From Flavobacteriales bacterium (lineage in GTDB: Bacteria > Bacteroidota > Bacteroidia > Flavobacteriales > UBA7312): DNA of 54,740 bases. The DNA lies in assembly GCA_016779995.1 (NCBI GenBank), contig JADHMO010000011.1:1-54740 (forward strand). Reading direction: 5' to 3'. A model generated the notes under the pieces. It worked only from the letters and a program-made list of their open reading frames with translations. It made no database searches and was not told where the DNA came from. Each line of letters starts with the position of its first letter. Within the stretch, counting starts at the first letter, position 1. The translations under genes were made by a program, and so were the position numbers. Positions 1-7,841 of the stretch are shown here, in pieces.

Positions 1-500
1 CCTCTAAATACAAAGTGTCATTAGAAAATGTCAACTGTTGGTCGTCCGTGCCTAAGTCAGAAAGTGAAACCGCATTACCATCTTCTATACGTAAACTATC
101 GCCGTCTATATTGATGTTTTGGTCGTCAGTTCCCATCAAGCCACTCAAATCCACTTCACCGCCATCCTCTAAATACAAAGTGTCATTAGAAAATGTCAAC
201 TGTTGGTCGTCCGTGCCTAAGTCAGAAAGTGCCACCGCATTACCATCTTCTATGCGTAAACTATCGCCGTCTATATTGATGTTTTGGTCATCAGTCCCCA
301 TCAAGCCACTCAAATCCACTTCGCCACCATCCTCTAAGTATAAAGTATCGTTAGAAAAAGTCAATTGCTGATCATCTGATCCTACGGCTTCTCCCAAATT
401 GACAAAAGTGGTGTCTTGAAAATCATTAAGTACCATCACCAAGGAATCACCTTGAGAATAAACCGTATCAAAATCAAAAGCTAAAGCTGATAAATCTACC
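1..500 (-). repeat. 165-bp in-frame tandem repeats
   Basis: A 165-bp unit (55 codons) begins at 1, 166 and 331, marked by the recurring start cctctaaatacaaag (cctctaagtataaag in the third copy). The first two copies are almost identical at the DNA level. The third begins to diverge after about 45 bases. Each unit encodes one DDQQLTFSNDTLYLEDGG module plus one DDQNINIDGDSLRIEDGN module. More copies may lie beyond the left edge. Confidence 0.85.
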
Positions 501-1336
501 GTAACAGAATCTCCTCGTTCTATGTCTATAGTTAGGACATTATCGGTTAGTGTAGCGTAAGTTAAACCTTGGTTATCTGTGCCTAAATCAGAAAGTGCCA
601 CCGCATTACCATTTTCTATACGTAAACTATCGCCATCTATATTTATGTTTTGGTCGTCAGTTCCTACGGCTTCTCCTAAATCCACAAAAGTAGTGTCTTG
701 AAAATTATCAAGTACTATGACTAAACTATCTCCTTGAGAATAGACTGTATCAAAATCAAAAATTAAAGAAGATAAATCTACAGCTCCTCCTTGTGTTAAA
801 AATAATGAATCATTCTGAAAACTTAGGGTTTGTATTTCGTTCGTTGAATCCTGGTCGTTATCGTTTATTGGTCCTAAATACACTCCATTGCCATTGGAAA
901 TATATAAAGTGTCATTAGATACGCTTAATACTTGACCATCGGTATTGGTCATAGGAATCCAATGACCAGCATCAGCATTAAAAGGATGAGTATTTCTGTA
1001 GTAATAAAAGCCTGGATAAATCGAGTCTCCACCAACTGCAGAAATCCCTGTTCCTGTATTGAACACAATAAAACCATCCCATCTATTTGTAAAATTTGCC
1101 AAACCATAAGGTCCAGTTGAACCTAGCGTAAAAGTAAAAATAGTTAAGTCTGTTCTTGGAAATACTATACCTTTAGCAACATTAGCTGAAAAGTTCCAAG
1201 TTGGAGTACTACTAGCGTCTAAAAAAGCTGAACTTTCGTTCAATGAACCTTCATTTAAATTGTTGTTTAACCTTACTTGGGCTTTCGAAATAACTGCTAT
1301 AGAAACAATTATTAATATAAAAACAATCTTTCTCAT
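1..1336 (-). CDS. Repeat-rich secreted fibre/adhesin-like protein (partial, C-terminus off window)
   Basis: The reading frame opens with ATG at 1336 and stays open for 445 codons to the window edge, so the C-terminus is missing. Residues 1-19 form a signal peptide (MRKIVFILIIVSIAVISKA). Residues 20 to about 130 are a compact head containing KGIVFPRTDL and WDGFIVFNTGTG, a style seen at the start of Bacteroidota tail-fibre-like surface proteins. From there the protein is built from modules such as DDQQLTFSNDTLYLEDGG and DDQNINIDGDSLRIEDGN, with interspersed FDTVYSQGDSLV units. Composition is very rich in Asp, Asn, Gly, Ser and Leu, as expected for a secreted beta-structured fibre. The gene follows a related repeat gene after 43 bp and probably shares its operon. 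An adhesin or surface-fibre role is inferred; no catalytic motif is visible. Confidence 0.75.
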   Translation of the reverse strand, partial: MRKIVFILIIVSIAVISKAQVRLNNNLNEGSLNESSAFLDASSTPTWNFSANVAKGIVFPRTDLTIFTFTLGSTGPYGLANFTNRWDGFIVFNTGTGISAVGGDSIYPGFYYYRNTHPFNADAGHWIPMTNTDGQVLSVSNDTLYISNGNGVYLGPINDNDQDSTNEIQTLSFQNDSLFLTQGGAVDLSSLIFDFDTVYSQGDSLVIVLDNFQDTTFVDLGEAVGTDDQNINIDGDSLRIENGNAVALSDLGTDNQGLTYATLTDNVLTIDIERGDSVTVDLSALAFDFDTVYSQGDSLVMVLNDFQDTTFVNLGEAVGSDDQQLTFSNDTLYLEDGGEVDLSGLMGTDDQNINIDGDSLRIEDGNAVALSDLGTDDQQLTFSNDTLYLEDGGEVDLSGLMGTDDQNINIDGDSLRIEDGNAVSLSDLGTDDQQLTFSNDTLYLE

Positions 1337-1379
1337 TTTCCTAGCTATATTTGTTTATAATTTAAATTCAACCTAACAA

Positions 1380-3833
1380 TCATTGACTTCCTTTCATCAA
1401 CCATACATTTCCCGTAGAAACAACTGAATTACTATTACCTGACCACACATTTTGAACTATTCCTAATACACCACCTGAGTCGCCAGTATGCTTTAAAAAT
1501 TGTAAAACTGATGTCCCATTATTCGTTTCTTCAGCAAAAACAATTACACGACCTGGGCAAGATGCTGGATCTGGTAGAGTAACATTTATAGGATTTTGAC
1601 CTCCTTGAAAAACTACGAACTCATCAGTATCTAAAACTGTATATGTATTTTCAGATGAATAAGTTACAGGCATATACTTGTAATGAGATACCTTTTTCAA
1701 ATCACCGTTAGCATCAACTACTAATAATGAATCTGTTACTACACCATTTGGTATACTATCAATTCTAACTTGTCCATTGACGTGCAAGGCTTGTTGTGGA
1801 GAAGTCGTGCCTATACCGACCTTACCTGTTCTACCGATATCTGAATTTTGATCTTCACCATTTACTCCCCAAGCATCACCATCACTACCACCACCAGATG
1901 CAGTGTTTATAATAGTAGTATCTTGAAATTTATTAGTCACTATAACCACCGAGTCATTAGTGGTATAAATGGTGTCGAAAGCATTTACTAAATCGGATAA
2001 ATCCACTGCTCCACCATTCTCCAAGAAAAGAGAGTCGTTAGCAAATGATATTTGCTGATCATCCGTACCTTTCAATGTTGATAAGTCCACTGCACCGCCA
2101 CCCAAGGATAGAAATAAACTATCGTTTGCTAGAGTAATATTTTGAATTTCATTGAAAATGTCACCATCAACTTCAGTTGCATTCAAAGCGGATAAATCCA
2201 CAAAGCCACCGTCCTCCAAATACAAGGTGTCATTATTAAAGCTTAATTGTTGGTCATCCGATTGGGTTGCTGATAAATCTACTTTGGCAGTGTCGTTAAA
2301 ACTGTTATAAACAGCATATAATGTATCGTTTTTAGAATAGATAGTATCTAATCCAGTAGCTAGTGATGATAAATCAACCGTCTCACTCGTCCCGTTGCTA
2401 ATACCAATAGTCAATACATTATTCATAAAGCTAGAACCTGAAATGTTTTGCTTATCATTATCAAAAGCAGATAAATCAATAACATTAGTTCCGTTATCAA
2501 TAGTTAAATTAGTACCATTCAATTGTAAGTCCTGATTATCTGTACCTGTACCATCTTGCAAGGAAGATAAATCCACAGAATTAGCGTTGTCAATAGATAA
2601 ACTGGTACCACTTAATGTTAATTGCTGATTATCTGTACCTGTACCATCTTGCAAGGAAGATAAATCCACAGAATTCCCATTGTCAATAGATAAACTAGTG
2701 CCACTTAATGTTAATTGCTGATTATCTGTACCTGTACCATCTTGCAAGGAAGATAAATCCACAGAATTCCCATTGTCAATAGATAAACTAGTGCCACTTA
2801 ATGTTAATTGTTGGTTATCTGTATTATTACCAGCTATTAATGATAAATCAATAACATTAGTTCCGTTATCAATAGATAAATTAGTTCCATTCAATTGTAA
2901 GTCCTGATTATCTGTACCCGTACCATCTTGCAAGGAAGATAAATCCACAGAATTCCCATTGTCAATAGATAAACTAGTACCACTTAATGTTAATTGTTGG
3001 TTATCCGTACCTGTACCATCTTGTAGGGCTGCTAAATTCACAAAATTACCCCCAGATATACTCAAAACCGTAGTGCCTGAAACTAATTCTAAAGTTTGAT
3101 TATCGGTTCCTGTACCATCTTGCAAGGAAGATAAATCTACAGAGTTCCCATTATCAATACTCAAATCTGTACCGTTTAAAGTTAATTGTTGGTTATCTGT
3201 TCCAGTACCATCTTGAAATTGAGTTAAATCAATGGTATTAGTACCATTGGTAATACCCAATAAATTACCCGTAAGTGTTAAATCCTGCTGATCGGTATCA
3301 TCCTTATATTCCCCTAAAAATACTTTACCTCCATTCGATAAGAAAAGCGTGTCGTCAGAAAAACTAATAGCTTGAGTTTCATTATTTGGGTCTAAATCTT
3401 TATCTAAGGAAAGGTGTTGAGAAATTAAACTAAAAAGCGGCTTTCTTTCTTCTAGAACTTCAAAGTTAGTTCCCGTAGCTGTAAAATCTATATAGACATC
3501 TAACCATTTATCCTTACCATCCCATATAATGTCATCAAAGGTTTGAAACTCAGGATCTCCCCATCCTATTACTAAGTTTACCATACCAAACCTGTCGGTA
3601 TATACACTTCTGTGAATTTCAACGAATTCATCGCCATCGTCATTATAGATTTTAAATCTGAAGGCTAACTCTTGTGAGGCTAACAATTCGTCTTCAACAT
3701 TTTCTCCAGGCAATTGCTGACCCTGATTGCTTAAAATAACAGCCTGATAACTTATTCCTGGGGATTGAGCTAATAGCTGCACAGAAAATAGACTAATAAA
3801 AATAAGAGTTAAAAATTGGGCTAATTGTTTCAT
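1380..3833 (-). CDS. Repeat-rich secreted fibre-like protein, 817 aa
   Basis: Residues 1-22 are a signal peptide (MKQLAQFLTLIFISLFSVQL...AQ). Residues 23 to about 150 (SPGISYQAVILSNQGQQLPG, later FGMVNLVIGWGDPEF) match the N-terminal domain common to Bacteroidota tail-fibre-like surface proteins. Residues about 180-460 carry nine copies of a 31-residue repeat with core TDNQQLTLSGTSLSIDNGN then VDLSSLQDGTG. A second module type (NDTLYLEDGGFVDLSAL) follows. Near the C-terminus, VGIGTTSPQQALHVNGQVRI is the stalk motif that usually precedes fibre tips, and the final 90 residues form a small unique tip domain. No T9SS sorting domain is visible. It lies 35 bp after the OmpA-like gene and 43 bp before its paralogue. 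The likely product is a trimeric or beta-roll surface fibre; ligand and export route are unknown. Confidence 0.8.
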   Translation of the reverse strand: MKQLAQFLTLIFISLFSVQLLAQSPGISYQAVILSNQGQQLPGENVEDELLASQELAFRFKIYNDDGDEFVEIHRSVYTDRFGMVNLVIGWGDPEFQTFDDIIWDGKDKWLDVYIDFTATGTNFEVLEERKPLFSLISQHLSLDKDLDPNNETQAISFSDDTLFLSNGGKVFLGEYKDDTDQQDLTLTGNLLGITNGTNTIDLTQFQDGTGTDNQQLTLNGTDLSIDNGNSVDLSSLQDGTGTDNQTLELVSGTTVLSISGGNFVNLAALQDGTGTDNQQLTLSGTSLSIDNGNSVDLSSLQDGTGTDNQDLQLNGTNLSIDNGTNVIDLSLIAGNNTDNQQLTLSGTSLSIDNGNSVDLSSLQDGTGTDNQQLTLSGTSLSIDNGNSVDLSSLQDGTGTDNQQLTLSGTSLSIDNANSVDLSSLQDGTGTDNQDLQLNGTNLTIDNGTNVIDLSAFDNDKQNISGSSFMNNVLTIGISNGTSETVDLSSLATGLDTIYSKNDTLYAVYNSFNDTAKVDLSATQSDDQQLSFNNDTLYLEDGGFVDLSALNATEVDGDIFNEIQNITLANDSLFLSLGGGAVDLSTLKGTDDQQISFANDSLFLENGGAVDLSDLVNAFDTIYTTNDSVVIVTNKFQDTTIINTASGGGSDGDAWGVNGEDQNSDIGRTGKVGIGTTSPQQALHVNGQVRIDSIPNGVVTDSLLVVDANGDLKKVSHYKYMPVTYSSENTYTVLDTDEFVVFQGGQNPINVTLPDPASCPGRVIVFAEETNNGTSVLQFLKHTGDSGGVLGIVQNVWSGNSNSVVSTGNVWLMKGSQ
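2450..3300 (-). repeat. Nine 93-bp (31-codon) tandem repeats inside the fibre gene
   Basis: The period is exactly 93 bp; for example tgtacctgtaccatcttgc recurs at 2541, 2634 and 2727. The units at 2634 and 2727 differ at only about two positions. The nine encoded units alternate between an SLSIDNGNSVDLSSLQ type and an NLSIDNGTNVIDLS type. The near-identity points to recent duplication or gene conversion within the coding frame. Confidence 0.85.
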
Positions 3834-3868
3834 GTCTAAAAGGATTTTTGGGGTTTTACTTTACACGT

Positions 3869-5146
3869 TTATTTTTTAATGATTGTTATTTCTACTCTCC
3901 TATTAAATAGGAAATTATATTTATCAAATTTGGATGTTGAACCTAAATAGTCAACAGTAATTCTATCTTTAGAAACGCCTTCTTTTATCAAAAAGTCCCT
4001 TACTCGTTCAGCTCTCTTTTTTGATAAATTAACATTGTAGTCGCTTGAGCCAATAATATCAGCATAGCCTACCAGTGCTAAAGAATTATTGGGGTTCTCT
4101 TTCATCAAATCGGCCAATGCTTTGAGTTCAACTTTGAACACATCATAGAATTGACTCTTAGCAAATGGAAAGAGAATTAATCGCTTATTTTCATCTAATT
4201 CAAAATCAGTACTAGAATTTGTTTTGGGACTTTGTTCAAGTGCTAACAATTGCTCATTCATTTGCTCTAATTCATGAGAATTTTTAGCTACTTTTCTATC
4301 CATATCGTTGTAGTCAGCTAATAACTTTCTTATCTTATCGGCAGTAGCCTGTTCTGAAGAATCACCCTTTTCCATCTGATCTATCATTTTCTCGGCCAAA
4401 TCCTCAAATGTTTTTTCCTTTTTATGACGATTCGTTATTGCTGGTAAATCAACCATTAAGGCAACAGCAAAGACATTGGTATTAAAATTGTAACGCTCAA
4501 ACTTGCCATCGGGAGCTTGTTCTTCTAATTCTAATCCTTTTTTAATACGGTATGAAAATTGAAGCGTTGAATAGGGAGAAACTTTTTTCCTTATAGCTCC
4601 ACCATAGTTAATATCCGTACTAGAATTATCGAAATTTTCGTACTCCTTCAAGTCAACAAATCGACTGTTTCTTTCTTGGAATCCCGCCATCAGCCAGTTA
4701 AAATAATAGCCCCCTTGAGCCAAGATAGACCATTCTTTATCAGTCTTACCAAACTTGAACAACCTTAAGTTAAGCCCTAATTCTGCAGTAATAAAATCAA
4801 AGTCGTAATGCACAAAGCTTTCCGTCATACCAGACAAAAAATAGGCTTTTACATCATTGTTGTTATTAGCCAAGCCAATATGAAATTCGAGATTATCAAA
4901 ATTGGCAGGTGCAATACCCAACCCTACGGCATATTTTTCTTTAGGACTATTGGTCATATCTGTAATCAAAGATTGTTCATCTCTAGAATCTAAATATTGA
5001 AACTTCGTAAAATTCAATCCTCCTTCCACACTAAAGTAATTCCATTGCAAACCTTTTTTTGTCTCTTCCCCATCTTCGTTTTCTTGCCCAAAACTCCAAA
5101 AGACACATAGCGAAAATATCGCTAAGAGTAAGTTTTTCAAATTCAT
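3869..5146 (-). CDS. Outer-membrane beta-barrel protein with C-terminal OmpA peptidoglycan-binding domain
   Basis: The 425-residue product has a signal peptide (MNLKNLLLAIFSLCVFWSFG). Residues about 25-239 alternate hydrophobic and polar in the manner of a small outer-membrane barrel. Residues about 240-320 form a charged helical linker (KTFEDLAEKMIDQMEKGD, SHELEQMNEQLLALEQ). Residues about 321-425 are an OmpA-family domain, with VGYADIIGSSDYNVNLSKKR and FNRRVEITI as its core. OmpA domains bind diaminopimelate-type peptidoglycan in the periplasm, so the protein should tie the outer membrane to the wall. It sits directly upstream of two secreted repeat proteins, suggesting an anchoring or export-partner role for them (inference from position). 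Confidence 0.85.
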   Translation of the reverse strand: MNLKNLLLAIFSLCVFWSFGQENEDGEETKKGLQWNYFSVEGGLNFTKFQYLDSRDEQSLITDMTNSPKEKYAVGLGIAPANFDNLEFHIGLANNNNDVKAYFLSGMTESFVHYDFDFITAELGLNLRLFKFGKTDKEWSILAQGGYYFNWLMAGFQERNSRFVDLKEYENFDNSSTDINYGGAIRKKVSPYSTLQFSYRIKKGLELEEQAPDGKFERYNFNTNVFAVALMVDLPAITNRHKKEKTFEDLAEKMIDQMEKGDSSEQATADKIRKLLADYNDMDRKVAKNSHELEQMNEQLLALEQSPKTNSSTDFELDENKRLILFPFAKSQFYDVFKVELKALADLMKENPNNSLALVGYADIIGSSDYNVNLSKKRAERVRDFLIKEGVSKDRITVDYLGSTSKFDKYNFLFNRRVEITIIKK

Positions 5147-5182
5147 AGTTTTATTTAAGTTTTTTTTTCTGACTAATTTATT

Positions 5183-5686
5183 TTATCGCTGTTTATTTAT
5201 CTGAACGACACGCTGTCTGTCTCCAACACTAACTCGCAAGAAGTAAGTTCCTTGAGCATGGTGACGAACATCAAAAATGACAAATTGCTGTTCTTTGTAA
5301 GATTGTCTATCAACAAGCCTGCCTCTGTAGTCATATAAAGTAACATACATATTGCCTTTGTAGGGCTTTTCTAAATCTATATGTAACTCATCAATTACTG
5401 GATTTGGATAAACACCTAAACCTATAGGGTCTGGTCTTCTACTAAGTTTAGCTAATAAAAAAGGTTGAATAAAGCCTTGTCTTGCCACAAAATCACTTTC
5501 AAAAACTGTACCTGCTGGACTAGCTTGACCAAAGCTTTGTTGAAGTAAATAATTCTTGTCACCAACACTAACACTTTGTGAAGAACCCGCAGCTGAAGTA
5601 GTTGAACGCATCAAATAAGGCGATTTCTGTTGTGCAAAGGATGTAGTGAAGTGAAATAATAATGAAAAGAGTATAATTTTTTTCAT
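5183..5686 (-). CDS. Small secreted protein with T9SS type A sorting domain, 167 aa
   Basis: The start chosen is ATG at 5686 (MKKIILFSLLFHFTTSFAQ), which gives a clean signal peptide; an in-frame TTG two codons upstream is less likely. Residues about 20-85 form a short region with no recognised domain. The last 75 residues contain LGVYPNPVIDELHIDL, LYDYRGRLVD and GTYFLRVSVGDRQRVVQI, the hallmarks of the T9SS C-terminal sorting domain. The protein is therefore expected to cross the outer membrane by T9SS and be cell-attached or released. It is the first gene of the presumed four-gene surface operon and lies 50 bp after the response regulator gene. Confidence 0.85.
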   Translation of the reverse strand: MKKIILFSLLFHFTTSFAQQKSPYLMRSTTSAAGSSQSVSVGDKNYLLQQSFGQASPAGTVFESDFVARQGFIQPFLLAKLSRRPDPIGLGVYPNPVIDELHIDLEKPYKGNMYVTLYDYRGRLVDRQSYKEQQFVIFDVRHHAQGTYFLRVSVGDRQRVVQINKQR

Positions 5687-5718
5687 GTGCAATTAAGTAA
5701 ATGGTTTTAAAGTTGATG

Positions 5719-5748
5719 TAAAGATAAATCTTTTTTCTAAATATTCAA
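5719..5748 (-). promoter_or_regulatory. Candidate promoter for the surface-fibre operon
   Basis: On the minus strand, TTG (5746-5748) is followed after 19 nt by TATCTTTA (5719-5726), one base from the Bacteroidota TAnnTTTG element. It lies about 33 nt before the ATG at 5686 and overlaps the 3' end of the response regulator gene. It would allow the surface genes to be transcribed apart from the two-component system. Confidence 0.35.
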
Positions 5749-6510
5749 CCATTTTCTAAAACTATTCGCTCTTGTTTGACTAACCACGTATTCCTCCTCA
5801 TTGTCTCCCAACATAACTACAATCAACTTTCCTTTAAAAAAAGGCTTAACCTTATTAATATAATCTAGATTTATTATCATCTTACGATTTATTCTAAAAA
5901 ATCTCTTGGGATTTAATTCTTCTTCAAGTTTGCCTAAAGAATCATATGAAGAGTATCGCTCTCCATCTTTAGTGACTACATAAGATAATTTATCTGATGA
6001 ATAAAGGTATTTTATATTTTTAACAATAACTAAATTATACTTGTTGCCCATTTTGAGTAAAAAACGCTCTTTATATATCTTATCATCATTAGCCTTTAAA
6101 TCTTTAATGAACTTTATCAACTTTTCATTGTCAGTGTCTCTTTCATAATATTTTTTTAATTCATAAAAAAAAGTCAAACTATCAAAAATTTTCTTTTTAG
6201 TAATTGGCTTTAATAAATAATCAATACTATTAGTTTTAAATGCTTTTTGCCAATACTCATGATAAGAGGTCGTAAAAATAATTGGACATAAAATCTCACT
6301 ATCTTCAAAAATTTCGAAACATAAGCCATCATTTAATTCGATATCACTAAAAATTAAATCGGGCATATCATTTTTAGAAAAATACTCAAGTCCTTCCTCT
6401 ACACTCGAAATTATAGCCACAACCCTAACTTTAGAGGCGTCATAGGCTTCAATATATTTTTTCATATTTTCGGCTATACTTGGGCCGTCTTCAATAACAA
6501 CTACATCCAT
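5737..6510 (-). CDS. LytTR-family response regulator, 257 aa
   Basis: Residues 1 to about 120 form a receiver domain: acidic pocket E7-D8, phosphoacceptor D56 in FSDIELNDG, the FTTSYHEYW strand and the conserved lysine in YLLKPITKKK. Residues about 150-257 are a LytTR DNA-binding domain (KYLYSSDKLSYVV, RFFRINRKMIINLDYI). The ATG overlaps the stop codon of the sensor kinase by one base (TAATG), so the pair is translationally coupled. LytTR regulators bind direct repeats upstream of target genes. The obvious local target is the surface operon 50 bp downstream, but no clear operator repeat could be assigned by eye. Confidence 0.93.
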   Translation of the reverse strand: MDVVVIEDGPSIAENMKKYIEAYDASKVRVVAIISSVEEGLEYFSKNDMPDLIFSDIELNDGLCFEIFEDSEILCPIIFTTSYHEYWQKAFKTNSIDYLLKPITKKKIFDSLTFFYELKKYYERDTDNEKLIKFIKDLKANDDKIYKERFLLKMGNKYNLVIVKNIKYLYSSDKLSYVVTKDGERYSSYDSLGKLEEELNPKRFFRINRKMIINLDYINKVKPFFKGKLIVVMLGDNEEEYVVSQTRANSFRKWLNI

Positions 6511-7571
6511 TATTCAGTTTTTTGTTTTTTAATTAGCGGGATTTGAACTTCAAAAGAATCAGAACTTTTAATGACATTAATTGAGTAATCTCCAATCAAT
6601 TGATACCTTTGACTTATACTATCTAACCCCATACCTGTAGAAAATCTAGATTTTTTGAGCATTAAATTATTCTCTACTACTAAGTATTCTTTTTTATAGA
6701 CATATATGTTTATGTTCAACGGATTATTGTTGGTGTATTTATTATGCTTCAGAGCATTTTCTACTAACATCTGGACACTCATAGGAGGAACAAATAGTTT
6801 TTGATAGTTTTTTGATACATCTACATTATAACTTATCGAATTTTCACCATAATTAGATTTGGAAATCGAAACATAATCATCTACAAAAGCTAATTCATTT
6901 TTTAAGTCAACTAAAACATCATCACTAACTGAAAGCACATAGCGATATGAATTTGAAAATGTTGACAAAAAATCTATAGCTTTATTTTTGTCAATTTCTA
7001 TTAATGATATTAAAGTACTCAGAGAATTAAACATAAAATGTGGGGCTAACTGATTTTTCAATAATTTGGTTTGACTTTTGATATTTTCAATTTCTAATAA
7101 ATGTGTCTTAGTCATTTCTTGAATTAATTTGTCTAAAAAATATCCTGCTTCAAATAATAATATCACAGCTAAAGTGAGCGACATACCCACAAACATATTG
7201 TTGTAAATGTAATTTGCAAAATCATCTAATTGTAGTATTGCAGCATACCACACAATTAGGAAGAATAACATCAGAATTGAATTTAATAATAATTGTAGAA
7301 TAACTCTTCTTACAAGAATTAGCGAGTAACCCTCTATATTTTTTCTTTTAAAAAATCTTTTCTTGGAATAAACCAATAGTCTTACATTAATTTCAAAGAT
7401 AAAATAAACAACAGGTAAAGTATATAAAGATGGATTTTTAGAAAAAAAGGTTTGTGTGAAATTATCATCAGGAATCATGTGAGTAACGTAAGGAAACAAA
7501 AAACCAGCAAAAGGAACAAACAACATCCTAAACCAATAATCATTTCCTAGATGTAAAAATCTTAACTTCAT
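6510..7571 (-). CDS. LytS-type sensor histidine kinase (His_kinase family), membrane-bound
   Basis: Four membrane segments are visible (about residues 14-31, 50-68, 93-113 and 126-145). A coiled linker leads into the phosphoacceptor box QLAPHFMFNSL with H178. The ATPase region carries the N-box LVENALKHNK and a glycine box STGMGLDSISQRY. The frame is open up to 7709, but ATG 7571 is preferred: it is preceded by AAGGAG at 6 nt, it starts just before the first membrane segment, and the extra 46 residues look non-coding (Cys-rich, then RNLLRLVLTFRTRR). A start at 7709 cannot be excluded. With no large sensor domain outside the membrane, the stimulus is probably sensed within or at the inner membrane. 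Confidence 0.88.
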   Translation of the reverse strand: MKLRFLHLGNDYWFRMLFVPFAGFLFPYVTHMIPDDNFTQTFFSKNPSLYTLPVVYFIFEINVRLLVYSKKRFFKRKNIEGYSLILVRRVILQLLLNSILMLFFLIVWYAAILQLDDFANYIYNNMFVGMSLTLAVILLFEAGYFLDKLIQEMTKTHLLEIENIKSQTKLLKNQLAPHFMFNSLSTLISLIEIDKNKAIDFLSTFSNSYRYVLSVSDDVLVDLKNELAFVDDYVSISKSNYGENSISYNVDVSKNYQKLFVPPMSVQMLVENALKHNKYTNNNPLNINIYVYKKEYLVVENNLMLKKSRFSTGMGLDSISQRYQLIGDYSINVIKSSDSFEVQIPLIKKQKTE

Positions 7572-7595
7572 AAAAATTCTCCTTGTGCGAAAAGT

Positions 7596-7603
7596 CAAAA
7601 CTA
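7596..7603 (-). promoter_or_regulatory. Candidate -7 element for the sensor kinase gene
   Basis: TAGTTTTG on the minus strand matches TAnnTTTG and lies 24 nt upstream of ATG 7571. No convincing -33 TTG is placed at the right distance, so support is weak. If used, it favours the shorter start of the kinase. Confidence 0.25.
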
Positions 7604-7773
7604 ACCTCAATAGGTTTCGAACAGATGAAAATGAAATTGATTCGTCAATAAAAAGACACTGTTCATCGGCATAAAAAAAGCTTTCATCTAAACAATCGCT
7701 ATGATTCATCGAATTTAACGTAAGAAAAACCCGCTAAAGATTGCTCACAATTTAAAAAATATAGAGCTTTAAA

Positions 7774-7817
7774 GCAAATTTAAGGAGAGCTTAGTAATAT
7801 ATATTGCTTAAATTTGC
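7774..7817. promoter_or_regulatory. 11-bp inverted repeat holding divergent -7-like elements
   Basis: GCAAATTTAAG (7774-7784) and CTTAAATTTGC (7807-7817) are perfect inverted repeats separated by 22 nt. The right arm contains TAAATTTG (7809-7816), a -7 element 26 nt before hemH. The left arm holds the same element on the minus strand (7775-7782). The symmetry may be an operator for a dimeric regulator or just a divergent promoter pair. Confidence 0.45.
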
Positions 7818-7841
7818 AGTTGTATTTTAAATACGTTTTGT

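Noticed and set aside
15..371. Plus-strand open frame of 118 codons
   Set aside because: It is the complement of the 165-bp repeats of the minus-strand fibre gene and has no signal, start context or family pattern of its own.
2450..3300. Regular direct repeats that might be read as a CRISPR array
   Set aside because: The repeats run without unrelated spacers, keep a 93-bp period in frame and encode a coherent 31-residue protein repeat; no cas gene is nearby.
7572..7709. 46-codon upstream extension of the sensor kinase
   Set aside because: It lacks a membrane or domain pattern and looks non-coding, while ATG 7571 has AAGGAG and a candidate -7 element just upstream. It is kept only as an alternative start.
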